Of a stretch of 26,161 bases of DNA, positions 23,379 to 26,161 are shown one piece after another. Both the position numbers and the translations under genes were made by a program. Position 1 is the first letter of the stretch. Each line of letters starts with the position of its first letter. Under the pieces are notes generated by a model, which was not told where the DNA came from, did no database searches, and was given only the letters and a program-made list of their open reading frames with translations. The stretch is taken from NCBI GenBank assembly GCA_050872545.1, contig JBNMHA010000027.1:1-26161 (forward strand). Direction: 5' to 3'. This DNA comes from RGIG8597 sp050872545 (GTDB lineage Bacteria; Spirochaetota; GWE2-31-10).

Positions 23379-23702
23379 ATGCGGACTAAGAAAAATGCTT
23401 TATGCTTTATAAAAATTGTTTGTATGCTGCTGGCTTTTACTGCGTGTTCCGGCGGCGCACAGGTGAATGCAGAACATACGCTTAAAGACCTGAAAACTAA
23501 ATTTATGAAACTTGAAGAAAAATTGCCGGCAGCTTTAATAAATGATGAATTTGATGCATTTCTTGAAGAGTTTGATTTTTGGGAAAAGAAATTTAATACA
23601 TTTAAAAATGAGATTGCCGGAAAAGTTATTCCCGAAGCTGTTCAACGTGATATTGATTTTCTGGATATTGAAGTGCACAAAATTAATTTATTAAAGGAAT
23701 AA
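23379..23702 (+). CDS. Small predicted lipoprotein, function unknown
   Basis: 107 residues. A basic start (MRTKKN) and hydrophobic segment (residues 9-20) end in the lipobox-like FTAC with C23, followed by SGG; Phe at -3 is outside the strict E. coli rule but is tolerated in spirochaetes. The mature part of about 85 residues is highly charged and mostly helical-looking (HTLKDLKTKFMKLEEKL, then FDFWEKKFNTFKNEI), with possible coiled-coil character. No domain recognised. It lies 9 nt before the DUF4954 gene, and its stop codon abuts that gene's binding site, so the two are almost surely co-transcribed and may act together. Confidence 0.8.
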   Translation: MRTKKNALCFIKIVCMLLAFTACSGGAQVNAEHTLKDLKTKFMKLEEKLPAALINDEFDAFLEEFDFWEKKFNTFKNEIAGKVIPEAVQRDIDFLDIEVHKINLLKE

Positions 23703-23711
23703 AGAGGATTT

Positions 23712-25874
23712 ATGCAAAAAGTCGAATTGATTGCTGATAATGCTGAAAAGATTACAGAAACTGCCATTACTTCCGAACTTTTGGCAGCGCGCCGTAACTT
23801 GACGGATGAAGAAATTACTGCTTTGAAAAATAACGGCTGCAAGTCAAATGATTCGAGCTGGAAAAATATTTATGTGGCAGATGAATTTAATCCAAATCTT
23901 ATACAAAACACTGAGTTTTGCGGAACTGTAGTTATTGGCAAAATGAAATCTGGTAAGTTGCGTTTTCATGATTTGGTGCTTGATATTGGAATTTACAATT
24001 CTCTTATTGAATCATCGGTAATCGGTGATTGCACGGTAATTCGCAATGTCGGTTATTTATCCAATTATTATATAGGTAATTACTCGGTTTTATTTAATGT
24101 TCAGGAAATGAGTTGCACAAATCACAGTAAGTTCGGCAACGGAGTACTGGCGGCAGGCGAAGCGGAAGATCAAAGAATTTGGGTGGAAGTTGCCAATGAA
24201 AACGGCGGCAGAAGAATTCTTCCGTTTGAAACTATGTTGCCTGCCGATGCTGCATTGTGGAGCGCACATCGTGATGATGAAAAACTGCTTGCTGCTTTTG
24301 TAAAAATGACAGAGCGTGATTTTTCGGTGAAATCTGCGACTTTCGGTTATGTGGGAAATTCTGTTGTAATAAAAAACAGCAGTTTGATTAAAGATGTGAA
24401 GATTGGAGATTGTGCCTACATTAAAGGTGCTTTTAAACTGAAAAATATGACCGTGTGTTCTAGTTTCGAAGAACCGTCGCAAATAGGCGAGGGTGTGGAA
24501 ATGGTAAACGGAATTATGGGATATGCCAGCAAAGTTTTTTATCAGGCAGTTGCCGTGCGCTTTGTGATAGGTCGCAATTGTCAGTTGAAATACGGAGCAA
24601 GACTACTAAATTCTGTGCTTGGCGATAATTCAACAGTTTCGTGCTGTGAACTTCTTAATAATCTTATTTATCCTTTTCACGAGCAGCATCATAATACATC
24701 GTTTTTGATTGCCTCGACGATTTGCGGACAGTCAAATATTGCAGCAGGTGCAATGATCGGTTCAAACCATAATTCGCGAAGTCCGGACGGCGAAATTGTA
24801 GCGGGACGCGGATTTTGGCCCGGTCTTTGTTCTGATTTCAAACATAACAGCAAATTTGCTTCTTTTACTTTAGTTGCAAAAGGTTCGTATCCTCATGAAT
24901 TGAATATTACGTATCCTTTTTCGCTTGTAAGCAATGATAAGCGTGATGTCTCGATAAATATTGTGCCGGGATATTGGTTCAGGCACAATATGTTTGCAAT
25001 GGCAAGAAACAATTTTAAATTTATCAAGCGTGATAAACGTGTGATAAAAGCACAGCATATTGAAATGGAATATCTTGCTCCTGACTGTATGCAGGAAGTA
25101 CATCTTGCATTGGAGCGAATTATTTTGTTGACAAGAGAACAGTTGCAGCGTGCCGGGAAATTGACAGGTAAAGATGATGCGGAAACTTGGCAGGAAGCAA
25201 AAGATTTTCTTCATAAGAATCCGGATAGTCAGTTAATTTTGGAAGATTTATCTGCAATGCGAAAGTATGGTGCGAAAATAATTTGCCCGGCACAAGGTTA
25301 TCGTGAATATCGAAAAGTGATGAAATATTTTGCAATAAAAGTGCTTATGGATTACTGTGACAAGAAATCAGTGGTATTATCAAAAAATGTGCTGAGTGAG
25401 ATTTATTCAATGCCGCTTTTTGTTTCTTGGGAAAATGTCGGAGGACAAGTTATTCCGGCTGAAAAAGTTAAGACGTTGCTTCAAGGAATTAATGAGGGAA
25501 TTTTATCTTCTTGGGAAGAAGTTCATGATTTTTATGATAAATGCAACGATTCATACCTTGCAGATAAAGCACGCTATGCAATCTATTTGCTGGAATATCT
25601 TTATAGTAAGCCGCTTTTTGATTTTACAGCGGCTATTTATAGAAACATATTGCTTGATGTTGGCGATGTTTCGACTTTTATATATGAAAGTTCTGTTGAA
25701 TCAAGAAAAAAAGATTATCAGGATGATTTCAGGAAAATTACTTACCGCAATGAAGATGAAATGATTTCAGTTGTGGGAAAATTGGAAGAAAACGATTTTC
25801 TGATTGAGTTGAAAGCCGAAACTGAAAAATTTAATGATAAACTTAAAAATTTTTTCAGTGATTTCATAGAGTAA
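23712..25874 (+). CDS. DUF4954-family left-handed beta-helix protein
   Basis: 720 residues. Most of residues 85-400 consist of imperfect hexapeptide-type turns (for example VIGDCTVI, YIGNYSVLFN, KIGDCAYIKGA, QIGEGVEMVNG, VIGRNCQLKYG), the left-handed parallel beta-helix fold of sugar-nucleotide acyl- and nucleotidyl-transferases. Conserved polar motifs HEQHHNTSF (from H323) and GSNHNSR (350-356) followed by PDGE look like an active-site face. A helical C-terminal part follows (residues 440-720). From memory this matches DUF4954, whose members are annotated as UDP-GlcNAc pyrophosphorylase-like without proven function; I do not assign a reaction. It has no signal peptide, so it is probably cytoplasmic. 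ATG follows AAGAGGA. No terminator is found after it. Confidence 0.85.
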   Translation: MQKVELIADNAEKITETAITSELLAARRNLTDEEITALKNNGCKSNDSSWKNIYVADEFNPNLIQNTEFCGTVVIGKMKSGKLRFHDLVLDIGIYNSLIESSVIGDCTVIRNVGYLSNYYIGNYSVLFNVQEMSCTNHSKFGNGVLAAGEAEDQRIWVEVANENGGRRILPFETMLPADAALWSAHRDDEKLLAAFVKMTERDFSVKSATFGYVGNSVVIKNSSLIKDVKIGDCAYIKGAFKLKNMTVCSSFEEPSQIGEGVEMVNGIMGYASKVFYQAVAVRFVIGRNCQLKYGARLLNSVLGDNSTVSCCELLNNLIYPFHEQHHNTSFLIASTICGQSNIAAGAMIGSNHNSRSPDGEIVAGRGFWPGLCSDFKHNSKFASFTLVAKGSYPHELNITYPFSLVSNDKRDVSINIVPGYWFRHNMFAMARNNFKFIKRDKRVIKAQHIEMEYLAPDCMQEVHLALERIILLTREQLQRAGKLTGKDDAETWQEAKDFLHKNPDSQLILEDLSAMRKYGAKIICPAQGYREYRKVMKYFAIKVLMDYCDKKSVVLSKNVLSEIYSMPLFVSWENVGGQVIPAEKVKTLLQGINEGILSSWEEVHDFYDKCNDSYLADKARYAIYLLEYLYSKPLFDFTAAIYRNILLDVGDVSTFIYESSVESRKKDYQDDFRKITYRNEDEMISVVGKLEENDFLIELKAETEKFNDKLKNFFSDFIE

Positions 25875-25971
25875 AAATTGTGATAAAAGCGGTACCGACT
25901 GGAAAATTATCAGGTTGAAGGTGTATTGCAGCTGTTTTTGAAAACAAAATCAAAAAAAGGAACGAATTAAG
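25875..25971 (+). other. Gap after the DUF4954 gene with A-rich end
   Basis: 97 nt without a gene. I see no stem with a T-tract, so the end of the DUF4954 transcript is not defined. The last part (about 25941-25970) is A-rich with phased A-tracts just upstream of the next -35 box, resembling an UP element. Confidence 0.45.
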
Positions 25972-26000
25972 TTGACAGGCGGTAAGTGTTGTAGTATAAG
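25972..26000 (+). promoter_or_regulatory. Strong promoter P1, pointing off the window
   Basis: Perfect TTGACA (25972-25977), 17-nt spacer and TATAAG (25995-26000, five of six), preceded by A-rich DNA that could bind the alpha C-terminal domains. The start would be near 26007. No coding frame begins downstream within the window. Confidence 0.7.
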
Positions 26001-26015
26001 GCGTGAAGTCGTCAA

Positions 26016-26067
26016 GCACTGCAGTGCAGAGTGTTCTGAATTACGAGTTTAGTACTGTAATTCGGAG
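26016..26067 (+). other. Structured leader between tandem promoters
   Basis: GCACTGCAGTGC (26016-26027) is a perfect 12-bp palindrome. Next to it, 26034-26044 pairs with 26057-26067 (core GAATTAC with GTAATTC, extended by four pairs including two G-U) around a 12-nt loop. The RNA from P1 would therefore fold strongly. GGAGG at 26064-26068 resembles a ribosome binding site but no start codon follows at proper spacing. Function unknown. Confidence 0.45.
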
Positions 26068-26126
26068 GATAAAAGCACGTAGATAATCCCGTTAATGAAA
26101 TAATTTAAGAAAATTAAAAAAAGTAG

Positions 26127-26155
26127 TTGACAAGGGAAGTGAAAAGGTGTAGAAA
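26127..26155 (+). promoter_or_regulatory. Second promoter P2 with A-tract upstream
   Basis: Perfect TTGACA (26127-26132), 17-nt spacer and TAGAAA (26150-26155, four of six). Directly upstream (26101-26122) is an A/T-only-like stretch, AAAATTAAAAAAAG, similar to UP elements of rRNA promoters. With P1 it forms a tandem pair about 155 nt apart. The gene driven lies beyond the window; a stable-RNA operon is a guess. Confidence 0.6.
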
Positions 26156-26161
26156 ACGACC

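Noticed and set aside
24090..24482. Minus-strand 130-codon frame inside the DUF4954 gene
   Set aside because: Antisense shadow of a well-supported coding region, with no start signals.
26016..26067. A tRNA gene or riboswitch in the last 150 bases
   Set aside because: Stems are present but there is no T-loop consensus, no acceptor stem pairing, no CCA-type end and no known riboswitch core. Left as a structured leader.
1..26161. CRISPR array, insertion sequence, prophage or defence system
   Set aside because: No regularly spaced direct repeats, transposase, integrase, Cas or nuclease-like frames were found in either strand.

Overview
The window is AT-rich bacterial DNA, most likely from a spirochaete related to Treponema. 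The grounds are: (1) tuf lies directly upstream of rpsJ, and secY is followed directly by rpmJ and rpsM with no adk, map or infA, an order I recall from Treponema genomes; (2) a two-domain NifU (U domain plus Fe-S BFD domain) is paired with a NifS desulfurase; (3) a DUF4954-type left-handed beta-helix protein is present, a family I associate mainly with Treponema and Bacteroidetes; (4) predicted lipoproteins have relaxed lipoboxes. The genus is an inference and the species is not determined.

Layout. 1-1070: 3' end of tuf with its own terminator. 1236-14828: one uninterrupted ribosomal supercluster of 28 genes, all on the plus strand and mostly 5-26 nt apart: S10 block (rpsJ, rplC, rplD, rplW, rplB, rpsS, rplV, rpsC, rplP, rpmC, rpsQ), spc block (rplN, rplX, rplE, rpsN, rpsH, rplF, rplR, rpsE, rpmD, rplO, secY, rpmJ) and alpha block (rpsM, rpsK, rpsD, rpoA, rplQ). 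The one long internal gap, between rpsH and rplF, holds a near-consensus promoter. 14828-15454: an unusual T-rich membrane-protein frame that overlaps the rplQ stop codon and has the rplQ terminator inside its first 20 codons. 15502-18095: leuS with its own promoter and terminator.

18129-18210 is a nested palindrome between converging genes. 18249-20993 (minus strand) is a decayed surface lipoprotein gene that can be reassembled by eye: lipobox, two Big_2 Ig-like domains, three Kre9/KNH-type Ig-like repeats and a C-terminal von Willebrand A domain. The 5' half carries at least four frameshifts and five in-frame stops, yet the vWA-containing 3' part is a clean 434-codon frame.

21102-23207 is a nifU-nifS operon for Fe-S cluster assembly. 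Its near-consensus promoter is overlapped by a sequence resembling the type 1 IscR (Rrf2 family) operator, and it has a long leader with a 16-bp hairpin. 23379-25874 is a two-gene unit: a small predicted lipoprotein and a 720-aa DUF4954 beta-helix protein. The last 200 bases hold two strong tandem promoters with A-rich upstream tracts, pointing off the window, possibly into a stable-RNA operon.

Most of the window is core housekeeping machinery (translation elongation, ribosome, RNA polymerase alpha, Sec translocon, leucyl-tRNA, Fe-S supply). I found no convincing new defence or mobile system. The least explained items are the asymmetric decay of the vWA lipoprotein gene, the Rrf2-like operator of nifU, the terminator inside the start of the membrane-protein frame, and the palindrome after leuS.
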